This document shows, in pieces, positions 8,120 through 15,714 of a stretch of DNA of 64,000 bases. This stretch comes from an uncultured Blautia sp. (lineage in GTDB: Bacteria > Bacillota > Clostridia > Lachnospirales > Lachnospiraceae), in the NCBI GenBank assembly GCA_934424575.1, contig CAKRXU010000004.1, positions 62,001 to 126,000 on the forward strand, in the 5' to 3' direction. Position numbers and translations under genes: made by a program. Position 1 is the stretch's first letter. Each line of letters begins with the position of its first letter. The notes below the pieces were generated by a model. It did not search any database. It was not told the origin of the DNA and was given only the letters and a program-made list of their open reading frames with translations.

Positions 8120-8545
8120 ATGCGGATTCTTGGACTGGATTATGGATCTAAGACAGTCGGCGTGGCAGTCAGTGACCCTTTGGGACTGACTGCCCAAAGA
8201 CTGGATACGATCTGGAGAAAACAGGAAAACAAGCTGCGTAAGACCCTTGCGAGCATTGAAGCTCTGGTAGAAGAATACGGTGTAGAGCGGATCGTGGTCG
8301 GTTATCCGAAGAACATGAATAACACCGTGGGGGAACGTGCAGAGAAAGCGCTGGAGTTTGGCGAGATGCTGAAGAGACGTACCGGGCTTGAGGTTGTCAT
8401 GTGGGACGAAAGACTGACAACGGTAGAAGCAGACCGAACTCTCATGGAGGCGGGCGTGCGGAGAGAAAACCGTAAGCAGTATCTGGATGGACTTGCAGCA
8501 GTTTTTATTTTACAGGGATATCTTGATTCTCTGGTGATGAAATAA
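8120..8545 (+). CDS. ruvX: RuvX/YqgF family Holliday-junction-resolvase-like nuclease
   Basis: RNase H-fold protein of 141 residues, implicated in 16S rRNA 5' end maturation and also annotated as a putative Holliday junction resolvase. It starts with the catalytic strand LGLDYGSKTVGVAVSD and continues with VVGYPKNMNNTVGERA, DERLTTVEA and the C-terminal conserved DGLAAVFILQGYLD. The start codon lies one base after the ireB stop, suggesting translational coupling. The family is essential in several bacteria, and length and motifs are normal. The exact in vivo substrate in Firmicutes remains debated, so both roles are given. Confidence 0.94.
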   Translation: MRILGLDYGSKTVGVAVSDPLGLTAQRLDTIWRKQENKLRKTLASIEALVEEYGVERIVVGYPKNMNNTVGERAEKALEFGEMLKRRTGLEVVMWDERLTTVEADRTLMEAGVRRENRKQYLDGLAAVFILQGYLDSLVMK

Positions 8546-8555
8546 GGGTGACAAA

Positions 8556-8813
8556 ATGGAAAAAATCAAATTTCAGTCTCCGGACGGAACAGTAGAAGAA
8601 TTTTATATCGAAGAGCAGACGATGATAGGAGGAGTATCCTATCTTCTGGTATCAGACTCTATGGATGAGGAAGCAACTGCATATATCCTTAAGGATGTTT
8701 CCACAGGCACAGAGCCGGAAGCCTGCTATGAGATGGTAGAAGACGACGAAGAACTGCAGGCAGTTTATAAAGTTTTTGAGCAGATGCTTGATGACGTAGA
8801 TCTTGAAATGTAA
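8556..8813 (+). CDS. yrzB: DUF1292 family protein (YrzB-like)
   Basis: An 85-residue acidic protein of the DUF1292/YrzB family, for which no function is established. It contains the family pattern: a short beta-rich region (EEFYIEEQTMIGGVSYLLVSD) and an acidic end with DDEELQAVYKVFEQMLDD. It follows ruvX after 10 bases with a weak AAGGGTGA ribosome-binding site. The ireB-ruvX-yrzB trio is conserved across Firmicutes. The end of this gene overlaps the predicted rnjA promoter. No membrane segment or catalytic motif is visible. Confidence 0.9.
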   Translation: MEKIKFQSPDGTVEEFYIEEQTMIGGVSYLLVSDSMDEEATAYILKDVSTGTEPEACYEMVEDDEELQAVYKVFEQMLDDVDLEM

Positions 8814-8832
8814 GCAAAATCAAAAATATAAT
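8803..8832 (+). promoter_or_regulatory. Sigma-A promoter and structured leader for rnjA
   Basis: TTGAAA (8803-8808), an 18-base spacer and TATAAT (8827-8832) overlap the end of yrzB. The roughly 78-base leader after it holds two short hairpins, GGAAT...ATTCC (about 8850-8870) and GTGCA...TGCAC (about 8879-8893). They could serve autoregulation by RNase J, but this is only a suggestion. Confidence 0.6.
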
Positions 8833-8916
8833 CTGCGAAGCAAATTTGGAAGGAATGCCCACGGTATTCCTGCATTAGTGTGCACAAAATGCACAGAATA
8901 ATATGGAGGTGCTTGA

Positions 8917-10893
8917 TTGAAGAGTGAAAATAATGTAACTGAAAATACAGCCGAAGTAAAAGAAACTCAACGAAAATACAGTAGTTACGACAGAAGACCA
9001 AACGATAACAAAAGACCGACAAACAGAAAAAACAATTATCGTTACAATAAACAGCAGAGAAATAACAGACACAACGACAAAAACAGCGACAGAAACGACA
9101 ACAGAAATGACAAGACAGACAGAAGCGAGCGGAACAGCAGATCTAATTTCAGAAGCGGCCAGTCCAAAGCACCGGCAAAAGCTGCTCTCAAGGCATCTGC
9201 CAAAGTTCAGAACAGAAATACAGGCAAGCGCGGACGCAAGAGTGCTTCCAAACTCAAGATCATTCCGTTAGGCGGACTGGAGCAGATCGGAATGAACATC
9301 ACCGCTTTTGAGTATGGCGACAGCATCGTAGTCGTAGACTGCGGTCTTTCTTTCCCGGAGGATGACATGCTCGGAATCGACCTTGTTATCCCGGATGTGA
9401 CCTACCTTAAAGAAAATATTTCCAAGGTCAAGGGATTTGTGATCACACATGGACATGAGGACCATATCGGAGCCCTTCCTTATGTCCTCAAGGAAGTCAA
9501 TGTCCCGATCTATTCCACCAAACTGACACTGGGTCTGATCACAAACAAACTCAAAGAGCACAATCTGGTGCGTTCCACCAAGCTCAAGGAAGTAAAACAC
9601 GGACAGGTCATCAACCTCGGTGATTTTGCGATCGAATTTATCAAGACAAACCACAGTATCCAGGATGCATCTGCCCTGGCAATCTATTCTCCGGCAGGAA
9701 TTGTGGTCCATACAGGAGACTTCAAGGTTGACTATACACCGGTATTCGGAGATGCGATCGACTTGCAGCGTTTTGCTGAGATCGGCAAGAAGGGTGTCCT
9801 TGCCCTGATGTGCGACAGTACCAATGCAGAACGTCCGGGCTTCACAATGTCTGAACGTACCGTTGGTAAAGTGTTTGACAGCCTTTTTAACGAACACAGA
9901 AGCGCAAGAATCATCATCGCGACATTTGCATCCAATGTAGACCGTGTACAGCAGATCATTAATACAGCATACCGCTTCGGACGTAAGGTAGCCGTAGAGG
10001 GACGCAGTATGGTCAATATCATTTCAGTAGCGTCTGAACTTGGATATTTACGTATCCCGGAGAATACACTGATCGAGATCGACCAGGTCAAGAACTACCC
10101 AGATGACAAGGTAGTCCTGATCACGACAGGAAGCCAGGGTGAGTCCATGGCGGCTCTTTCCCGTATGGCTGCAAATATCCACAAGAAGATCACGATCAAG
10201 CCAAACGATACGATTATTTTCAGTTCCAACCCGATCCCTGGAAATGAGAAGGCAGTATCCAAGGTTATCAACGAGCTCTCTATGAAGGGTGCGAAGGTTA
10301 TCTTCCAGGATGTCCACGTTTCCGGACATGCCTGCCAGGAGGAAATCAAACTGATCTATTCCCTTGTCAAACCGAGATATGCGATCCCGGTCCATGGAGA
10401 ATATCGTCATCTGACAGCACAGAAACATGTTGTAGAGGATCTTGGGATCCCGAAAGAAAATATCTTTATCCTGGCATCCGGAAATGTTCTGGAAATGGAT
10501 GAATACAGCGCAGAGGTGACAGGTTCCGTACACACAGGAGCGATCCTTGTCGACGGACTTGGTGTTGGTGATGTCGGAAACATCGTACTCCGTGACCGTC
10601 AGCATCTGGCTGAGGATGGAATCATGATCGTAGTCATGACACTGGAACGTCACAGCAATGTGGTTCTTGCAGGACCGGATATCGTGTCCAGAGGATTTGT
10701 CTATGTAAGGGAATCCGAGGATCTTATGGAGCATGCCAAGGAAGTTGTGGAATCCGCACTGGATTCCTGCCTGGAACGAAATATCACCGACTGGGGCAAG
10801 ATCAAGAATGTAGTAAAGGATGCACTCAGCGAGTTCCTCTGGAAACGTACCAAGAGAAGCCCGATGATTCTTCCGATCATCATGGAGGCATAA
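8917..10893 (+). CDS. rnjA: Ribonuclease J
   Basis: Metallo-beta-lactamase/beta-CASP nuclease with 5'-3' exonuclease and endonuclease activity on mRNA and rRNA precursors. The 658-residue protein is longer than the usual 555-residue enzyme. The first ~110 residues are a low-complexity extension rich in Asn, Arg, Asp and Lys, probably disordered and RNA-binding. The catalytic core then begins (IIPLGGLEQIGMN), with metal ligands in THGHEDHIGA (H178, H180, D182, H183), MCDSTNAERPG and ITTGSQGE, and the C-terminal motif PVHGEYRHL. The start is TTG at 8917, eight bases after GGAGG, and no ATG is better placed. ylbF follows after 9 bases; in Bacillus YlbF belongs to the Y-complex, so an RNA-decay theme is plausible. 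Confidence 0.95.
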   Translation: MKSENNVTENTAEVKETQRKYSSYDRRPNDNKRPTNRKNNYRYNKQQRNNRHNDKNSDRNDNRNDKTDRSERNSRSNFRSGQSKAPAKAALKASAKVQNRNTGKRGRKSASKLKIIPLGGLEQIGMNITAFEYGDSIVVVDCGLSFPEDDMLGIDLVIPDVTYLKENISKVKGFVITHGHEDHIGALPYVLKEVNVPIYSTKLTLGLITNKLKEHNLVRSTKLKEVKHGQVINLGDFAIEFIKTNHSIQDASALAIYSPAGIVVHTGDFKVDYTPVFGDAIDLQRFAEIGKKGVLALMCDSTNAERPGFTMSERTVGKVFDSLFNEHRSARIIIATFASNVDRVQQIINTAYRFGRKVAVEGRSMVNIISVASELGYLRIPENTLIEIDQVKNYPDDKVVLITTGSQGESMAALSRMAANIHKKITIKPNDTIIFSSNPIPGNEKAVSKVINELSMKGAKVIFQDVHVSGHACQEEIKLIYSLVKPRYAIPVHGEYRHLTAQKHVVEDLGIPKENIFILASGNVLEMDEYSAEVTGSVHTGAILVDGLGVGDVGNIVLRDRQHLAEDGIMIVVMTLERHSNVVLAGPDIVSRGFVYVRESEDLMEHAKEVVESALDSCLERNITDWGKIKNVVKDALSEFLWKRTKRSPMILPIIMEA

Positions 10894-10902
10894 ACAATAC
10901 AG

Positions 10903-11241
10903 ATGGAAACAGTAAACAGGAATATTCATGCGCTTCTGAATTCGATCCAGAAGTGCCAGGTATACAAAGATTTCAAGAAACAGGAAGCAATTCTGAACAA
11001 AAATCCGGAACTGGCGCAGAGAGTACAGCATTTTCGTGCTGAGAACTTCAAACTTCAGAATGAGGGAGATCCGGAGAATATCCTGGCAAAAGCAGAACAG
11101 CTTGCCAGAGAATCCGAGGAACTCCGCAGCTTTCCGGAAGTAAATGCCTATCTGGATGCAGAGCTTGCTCTGTGCAGGATGATACAGAAAATCTGCAGGA
11201 CACTGACAGACGGCATAGAGATGAATATTCCCCGGATCTAA
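10903..11241 (+). CDS. ylbF: YlbF/YmcA family protein
   Basis: A 112-residue all-helical protein of the DUF964 (YlbF/YmcA) family. In Bacillus subtilis YlbF, YmcA and YaaT form the RicAFT or Y-complex that affects RNase Y activity, competence, biofilm and sporulation. The helices here contain the family pattern of a central NPELAQRVQHFRAENFKLQ followed by a second amphipathic helix ending near the C-terminus. The gene lies 9 bases after rnjA, and the GGAGG at the end of rnjA is its only recognisable ribosome-binding site. Which family member it is orthologous to cannot be decided by eye. Confidence 0.85.
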   Translation: METVNRNIHALLNSIQKCQVYKDFKKQEAILNKNPELAQRVQHFRAENFKLQNEGDPENILAKAEQLARESEELRSFPEVNAYLDAELALCRMIQKICRTLTDGIEMNIPRI

Positions 11242-11256
11242 GAAAGGAGAACCAAT

Positions 11257-11658
11257 ATGGGAGACACGAGAGACCGGATGGGGGCGGCCGGCGTAGCAGT
11301 GGCAGGAGGATTTTTTAAGATTGCACTGTATGTCTGCGTGGCAGTTCTGATCATCTGGATCGGTAAGGTCACATATCAGTTCGGCTATGACATTTTTAAC
11401 CAGCATGCGATGAGCCCGGGAGAGGGGCAGGAAGTAACGGTTGTCATCAAGGAAGATGCGACCAGTTATGATATTGCGAAGACTCTCAAGAGCAAGGGTC
11501 TGATCGATAATGCGCTGGTGTTTGTGGTCCAGGAGAAACTGTCTAACTACAGTGGCAAGATGCGACCGGGAACCTACCTTCTCAGCACTGCCTATACACC
11601 GAACAGGATCATGGGTATCCTGGCAGGGGATGCAGAGCAGGAGGGAGTTACTTCGTGA
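11257..11658 (+). CDS. Stand-alone MltG/YceG N-terminal-like membrane protein, no catalytic domain
   Basis: A 133-residue protein with one membrane segment (about residues 20-42) and a small extracellular domain with the features of the MltG/YceG LysM-like module: EVTVVIKEDATSYDIAKTLKSKG, LSNYSGKMRPGTYLLST, YTPNRIMGIL. MltG is the endolytic transglycosylase that ends glycan chains and is normally about 330-380 residues. Here the catalytic domain with its Glu is absent, and the frame ends in a clean stop overlapping the next gene by four bases. Its place between yrzB/rnj and trmR matches Bacillus yrrL (mltG), so it is probably a reduced descendant or a partner protein rather than an enzyme. 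Confidence 0.75.
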   Translation: MGDTRDRMGAAGVAVAGGFFKIALYVCVAVLIIWIGKVTYQFGYDIFNQHAMSPGEGQEVTVVIKEDATSYDIAKTLKSKGLIDNALVFVVQEKLSNYSGKMRPGTYLLSTAYTPNRIMGILAGDAEQEGVTS

Positions 11659-12320
11659 TCGTAGAGGAGAGAATGCGTGCATATATCAATTCTCTAGATA
11701 CGGGCAATACACCATTTCTTGAAGAACTGGAACGTTTTGCCTTGGAGAATGAAGTTCCGATCATACGTAAAGAAATGCAGAGTTTCATGAAGGTACTGCT
11801 TGCGGTCAAACGGCCGATGCAGGTTTTGGAGGTGGGGACAGCCGTTGGCTTCTCCACACTTCTTATGTGTGAGTATGGACAGCCGGATATGCATATCACA
11901 ACGATAGAAAACTATGAAAAGAGAATTCCCATCGCAAGAGAAAATTTCCGCAAAGCAGGCAGGGAACACAGGATCACTTTTCTGACAGGAGATGCAGGCG
12001 AGATCCTTCCGACACTTTCCGGGAGATATGACCTGATCTTTATGGATGCGGCCAAGGGACAGTATATCCACTGGCTCCCTGACATGGTCCGGCTTCTTGC
12101 ACCGGGCGGGATCCTTCTGTCGGATAACGTGCTCCAGGAGGGCGAGCTGATCGAATCCCATTATCTGGTAGAACGGAGAAACCGCACGATCTACAAGAGG
12201 ATGCGGGAATATCTCTATGAATTGAAACACCATCCACAGCTTCTTACCAGCATCGTGCCGCTGGGGGACGGGATTTCACTTAGTGTAAAACAGGAAAGAG
12301 GAAATTATGAGAAAAATTGA
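11655..12320 (+). CDS. trmR: tRNA 5-hydroxyuridine O-methyltransferase (TrmR-like)
   Basis: SAM-dependent O-methyltransferase of 221 residues, of the catechol-methyltransferase-like family. Motif I is LEVGTAVGFST, followed by TIENYEKR, the metal-binding IFMDAAKGQYIHW and LLSDNVLQEG. In Bacillus, TrmR (YrrM) turns ho5U34 into mo5U34 in tRNA, and its neighbours are the U32 proteins that make ho5U. The same pairing here supports this role over a generic small-molecule methyltransferase. The GTG start overlaps the stop of the preceding gene (GTGA), and the 3' end overlaps trhP by 14 bases, so the genes are translationally coupled. Confidence 0.88.
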   Translation: MIVEERMRAYINSLDTGNTPFLEELERFALENEVPIIRKEMQSFMKVLLAVKRPMQVLEVGTAVGFSTLLMCEYGQPDMHITTIENYEKRIPIARENFRKAGREHRITFLTGDAGEILPTLSGRYDLIFMDAAKGQYIHWLPDMVRLLAPGGILLSDNVLQEGELIESHYLVERRNRTIYKRMREYLYELKHHPQLLTSIVPLGDGISLSVKQERGNYEKN

Positions 12321-13533
12321 ATTACTGGTGCCGGCGAGCAGCCTTGAGGTTCTCAAGATCGCAGTCATCTTCGGCGCAGATGCAGTATATATCGGCGGTG
12401 AAGCCTTCGGTCTCCGCGCCAAAGCCAAGAACTTTTCCCATGAAGATATGGCAGAGGGGATCGCTTTTGCCCATGAGCATGGAGTGAAAGTTTATGTCAC
12501 AGTGAATATTCTTGCTCACAATGGAGACCTTCCGGGAGTCAGAGAATATCTTCAGGAACTCAAGGAATTAAAGCCGGATGCGCTTATCATCGCAGACCCG
12601 GGAATCTTTACCTATGCGCGTGAGATCTGCCCGGAGATCGAGTGCCATATCAGTACACAGGCAAACAATACAAACTATGAAACTTATAGATTCTGGTACC
12701 GCCTTGGAGCAAAACGCGTCGTAACAGCGCGTGAGCTTTCTCTCAAGGAGATCCAGGAGATCCGTGCAAATATCCCGGATGACATGGAAATCGAAACTTT
12801 CATTCACGGTGCCATGTGCATTTCTTATTCCGGACGCTGCCTGCTCAGCAACTATCTGGTAGGAAGAGATGCCAACCAGGGAGCCTGTACACATCCATGC
12901 CGCTGGAAATATTCCATCGTTGAGGAGAAACGTCCAGGCGAGTACATGCCAGTCTTTGAGAACGAGAGAGGAACCTACATCTTTAACTCCAAGGATCTGT
13001 GCATGGTAGAACACATGGATGATGTCCTGAACAGCGGTATCGACAGCCTCAAGATCGAGGGACGTATGAAAACAGCCCTCTACGTAGCGACTGTTGCAAG
13101 AACCTACCGCAAGGCAATTGACGATTATCTGGAATCACCGGAGAAATACAAGGCAAACATGTCCTGGTATCAGGAGCAGATATCAAACTGCACTTACCGC
13201 CAGTTTACAACAGGCTTCTTCTATGGCAAACCAGATGAGAATACCCAGATCTATGATAATAATACCTACGTTAAGGAATATACTTATCTTGGATATGCAG
13301 AGGAAGTCGATGAAAATGGCTTCGCGCATATCACCCAGAGAAATAAGTTTACTGTAGGTGAGACCATCGAGATCATGAAGCCGGATGGAAGAAATATCGA
13401 AGCTACAGTGAAAGCAATCTATGACGAAGACGGAAATTCCGTTGAGAGCGCACCACATCCGCAGCAGAAACTTGCAGTGGATCTTGGAGTTGAAATTGAG
13501 AAATACGATCTTCTCAGAAGATCCGAAGCATAA
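12307..13533 (+). CDS. trhP: Peptidase U32 family protein, tRNA hydroxylation (TrhP-like)
   Basis: A 408-residue protein of the U32 family. The signature ETFIHGAMCISYSGRC is present, followed by conserved cysteines in QGACTHPCRWKY that are thought to hold an Fe-S centre in related hydroxylases. TrhP-type U32 proteins act with prephenate to hydroxylate U34 of tRNA (ho5U). The overlap with trmR, which methylates that product, makes this role the best reading. Bacillus uses two tandem U32 genes (yrrN, yrrO), but only one is seen here. AGGAAAGAGGAAATT upstream provides the ribosome-binding site. Peptidase activity is not expected. Confidence 0.9.
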   Translation: MRKIELLVPASSLEVLKIAVIFGADAVYIGGEAFGLRAKAKNFSHEDMAEGIAFAHEHGVKVYVTVNILAHNGDLPGVREYLQELKELKPDALIIADPGIFTYAREICPEIECHISTQANNTNYETYRFWYRLGAKRVVTARELSLKEIQEIRANIPDDMEIETFIHGAMCISYSGRCLLSNYLVGRDANQGACTHPCRWKYSIVEEKRPGEYMPVFENERGTYIFNSKDLCMVEHMDDVLNSGIDSLKIEGRMKTALYVATVARTYRKAIDDYLESPEKYKANMSWYQEQISNCTYRQFTTGFFYGKPDENTQIYDNNTYVKEYTYLGYAEEVDENGFAHITQRNKFTVGETIEIMKPDGRNIEATVKAIYDEDGNSVESAPHPQQKLAVDLGVEIEKYDLLRRSEA

Positions 13534-13555
13534 AAGGGGGCGTTGCCCCCTTTTT
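13533..13555. terminator. Terminator between trhP and sigK
   Basis: A 9-bp stem AAAGGGGGC/GCCCCCTTT with a GTT loop, followed by T residues. A-rich sequence on the other side lets it work for the convergent sigK as well. Confidence 0.9.
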
Positions 13556-14176
13556 CTAGTCAAATTTTCCCCGCAGTTTCTCCAACGCATTCTTTTCTAT
13601 TCTCGACACATACGACCGGCTGATCCCAAGTCTCGCAGCGATCTCTCTCTGCGTCTGCTCCTCAATCCCAAACAACCCATACCTTAAACAAATAACCTGA
13701 TACTCTTTCTCAGAAAGCGTATCTTTCAAAACAGAAAGCAAAAACCGGATATCCTCTCTTGTAGAATACTCCTCTACAATATCTACCGGCGGGCTTTCGA
13801 TAATATCAAGCAGGCTGATCTCATTCCCTTCTTTATCCGTCCCGATCGGTTCGTACAGGGAAATCTCCCTGGAATGTTTTTTCTTAGAGCGAAACATCAT
13901 CAGAAGTTCGTTATCAATACAGCGTGCGGCATAGGTAGAAAGCCTTGCGCAGCGTGTGTGGTCAAAAGTAGAGATCGCTTTGATAAGTCCGATCGTTCCT
14001 ATAGAGATCAGATCTTCGAGGTCTTCCCCGGAGTTCTGATATTTTTTTGCGACATGGGCGACCAGGCGGAGATTTCGTTCGATAAGAATGTTCTTTGCAT
14101 CCAGATCCCCCTCCTGACAGCGGTGAAGATATATTTTTTCCTGAGCGGAAGTCAAGGGTTTCGAAAAAGTCTTCAA
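13556..14176 (-). CDS. sigK: Sporulation sigma factor SigK
   Basis: RNA polymerase sigma factor of the sporulation group, 206 residues. Region 2 is LIERNLRLVAHVAKKY...EDLISIGTIGLIKAI with AARCIDNELL, and region 4.2 is TQREIAARLGISRSYVSRIEKNAL. The middle stretch PIGTDKEGNEISLLDII is typical of SigK rather than SigE. The start is taken as TTG at 14176 because GAGGTGG lies 4 bases upstream and the protein then begins at the place expected for mature SigK; the longer frame adds an unrelated Phe/Cys-rich lead. There is no skin element interrupting the gene and no clear pro-sequence. It directs late mother-cell genes for spore coat and cortex. Confidence 0.9.
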   Translation of the reverse strand: MKTFSKPLTSAQEKIYLHRCQEGDLDAKNILIERNLRLVAHVAKKYQNSGEDLEDLISIGTIGLIKAISTFDHTRCARLSTYAARCIDNELLMMFRSKKKHSREISLYEPIGTDKEGNEISLLDIIESPPVDIVEEYSTREDIRFLLSVLKDTLSEKEYQVICLRYGLFGIEEQTQREIAARLGISRSYVSRIEKNALEKLRGKFD

Positions 14177-14204
14177 ATATCCACCTCGAAAGGGGTGTTC
14201 CTTA

Positions 14205-14232
14205 TAGTTTATGTCTGAGACAGGTTCTGCGT
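14205..14232 (-). promoter_or_regulatory. Possible SigK/SigE-type promoter of sigK
   Basis: On the minus strand, AC (14232-14231), a 17-base spacer and CATAAACTA (14213-14205) fit the consensus AC-N16/17-CATANNNTA used by SigK polymerase. Transcription would start about 20 bases before the TTG start. This suggests autoregulation, but short consensus matches can occur by chance. Confidence 0.5.
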
Positions 14233-14302
14233 GCTTTTCCCACAAAAAGAATATAGAAGCCTTGCAGGTGAAAGTAAAAATAGAATCCTTTCTGTAAAAA
14301 AA

Positions 14303-14330
14303 ATATAAATGTTTACATAAACATTTATAT
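14303..14330. promoter_or_regulatory. LacI-type operator upstream of the sugar importer
   Basis: A perfect inverted repeat with 13-base arms, ATATAAATGTTTA and TAAACATTTATAT, around a 2-base centre. Its core ATGTTTACATAAACAT matches 14 of 16 positions with the site at 21487-21502, upstream of the second unit. It lies about 135 bases before the -35 box. The 400-base gene-free stretch 14177-14576 otherwise holds only the sigK and importer promoters and A+T-rich DNA. Confidence 0.75.
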
Positions 14331-14464
14331 ACTATTTGATGAGAATAACGTTTAAAACAGCGAAAAATATGAAAAACTATATCAATAATGCACAAAAATC
14401 AGGAAAATAATTCTTCTAAATTGACGAAAAAGAGAATTAAACTAAAGAAAATATAAAATTACTA

Positions 14465-14492
14465 TTGAAATATTTATATTATCGTTTAAAAT
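14465..14492 (+). promoter_or_regulatory. Promoter of the sugar importer unit
   Basis: TTGAAA (14465-14470), a 16-base spacer and TAAAAT (14487-14492). The ten bases ATTGAAATAT around the -35 box and the 16-base spacing are identical to the promoter at 21622-21649, so the two sugar units appear co-regulated. Confidence 0.65.
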
Positions 14493-14576
14493 ATAAAACA
14501 TCAACAGGGACACAGAATCCCAACGACAGAAGCGAATGTGTCTGTCAGAACAATTAAAAAACAGGAGGGTTTTAAA

Positions 14577-15614
14577 ATGAAAAAAAGATTACTGGTGGCA
14601 TTATTAGGAGCAGCAATGGCAGTTTCTGCAATGGGAAGTGTAAGCGTTATGGCTGCAGAGAGTGAAGAGGCGCTTCCAGGCGGCGGCTCCAATATTATTT
14701 ATGTTATCACACCATCCGTTTCCAACCCGGCATTCAAAACAGAAGCAGACATCGCAACAAAGACAGCAGAAGATCTTGGCTATGAAGTAAAAGCTGCATC
14801 ACACGATGACGACCCGACAAAGCAGACAGAATTATTTGACAGTGCAATTGCTGATAAAGCAGCAGCGATCATCTGTGACAATGCTGGTGCAGATGCAACC
14901 ATCGAAGCGGTAAAGAAAGCAAAAGATGCAGGAATCCCGACATTCCTGATCGACCGTGAGATCAATGAAGATGGTGCAGCAATCTCTCAGATCGTAGCTA
15001 ACAACTATCAGGGCGCAAAAGCAATCGCAGAAGTATGGGTTGAGGCTATGGGAGAAGAAGGAAAATATGCAGAGCTTCTTGGAAAAGAATCTGATACAAA
15101 CGCAGGTGTTCGTTCCTCAGCATTCCATGAAGTGATCGATCAGTACCCGGATCTCGAAATGGTAGCACAGCAGACAGCAAACTGGGAGAAGACAGAAGCC
15201 TTCGATAAGACAGAAGCAATCCTTCAGGCAAACCCGGATCTTGACGGAATCATCTGTGGAAATGACACTATGCTGGAAGGTGCTTCAGCAGCATGTGAAG
15301 CAGCAGGGTTAAACATTCCGATCATCGGTGTTGACGGATCTGATGAAGCAGCTGCCCTGATCCGCGACGGCAAAGCAACTGGTACAGCACTTCAGCAGTT
15401 TGCTCTGATGGCACAGATGGCTGTTGAGCAGGCAGATGCTTATCTTAAAGATGGTACAACAGGACTGGATGAAAAACAGCTTGTTGACTGTATCGCGATC
15501 ACACAGGACAATGTAGCAAACCTGAAGACATTTGTTTATACAGAAGATGGAGCAGAAACATCTGATGCAGATACAGCAGAGGAAACAACAGAAACAGAAG
15601 AAGCAGCAGAATAA
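14577..15614 (+). CDS. Sugar ABC transporter substrate-binding protein (RbsB-type), not lipidated
   Basis: Extracellular binding protein of 345 residues, cluster B (ribose/galactose type). It has a signal peptide (MKKRLLVALLGAAMAVSAMG...) with a probable signal-peptidase I site after VMA. The periplasmic-binding fold follows, with ITPSVSNPAFK, DNAGADATIEAVKKAKDAGIP, FLIDREI and IIGVDGSDEAA, and an acidic Glu/Thr tail ends the protein. There is no lipobox cysteine, which is unusual for a Gram-positive binding protein; the lipoprotein encoded next may compensate. The ATG follows AGGAGGG by 7 bases. The sugar is unknown; the pathway genes suggest a pentose-like ligand. Confidence 0.92.
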   Translation: MKKRLLVALLGAAMAVSAMGSVSVMAAESEEALPGGGSNIIYVITPSVSNPAFKTEADIATKTAEDLGYEVKAASHDDDPTKQTELFDSAIADKAAAIICDNAGADATIEAVKKAKDAGIPTFLIDREINEDGAAISQIVANNYQGAKAIAEVWVEAMGEEGKYAELLGKESDTNAGVRSSAFHEVIDQYPDLEMVAQQTANWEKTEAFDKTEAILQANPDLDGIICGNDTMLEGASAACEAAGLNIPIIGVDGSDEAAALIRDGKATGTALQQFALMAQMAVEQADAYLKDGTTGLDEKQLVDCIAITQDNVANLKTFVYTEDGAETSDADTAEETTETEEAAE

Positions 15615-15652
15615 TCCGCTGAAATTAAAAGTCTGATTTGGCAAAAAAAGGG

Positions 15653-15684
15653 GACAGGAAAGCGATATTTGCTTTCCTGTCTTT
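15653..15684 (+). terminator. Stem-loop after the binding-protein gene, partial terminator
   Basis: The 11-bp arms GACAGGAAAGC and GCTTTCCTGTC around a 7-base loop are followed only by TTTCG. Such hairpins after a binding-protein gene commonly protect its mRNA and reduce read-through, giving more binding protein than permease. Confidence 0.7.
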
Positions 15685-15714
15685 CGATAAAGGAATGTTT
15701 AAAGGAGAGCGGTT

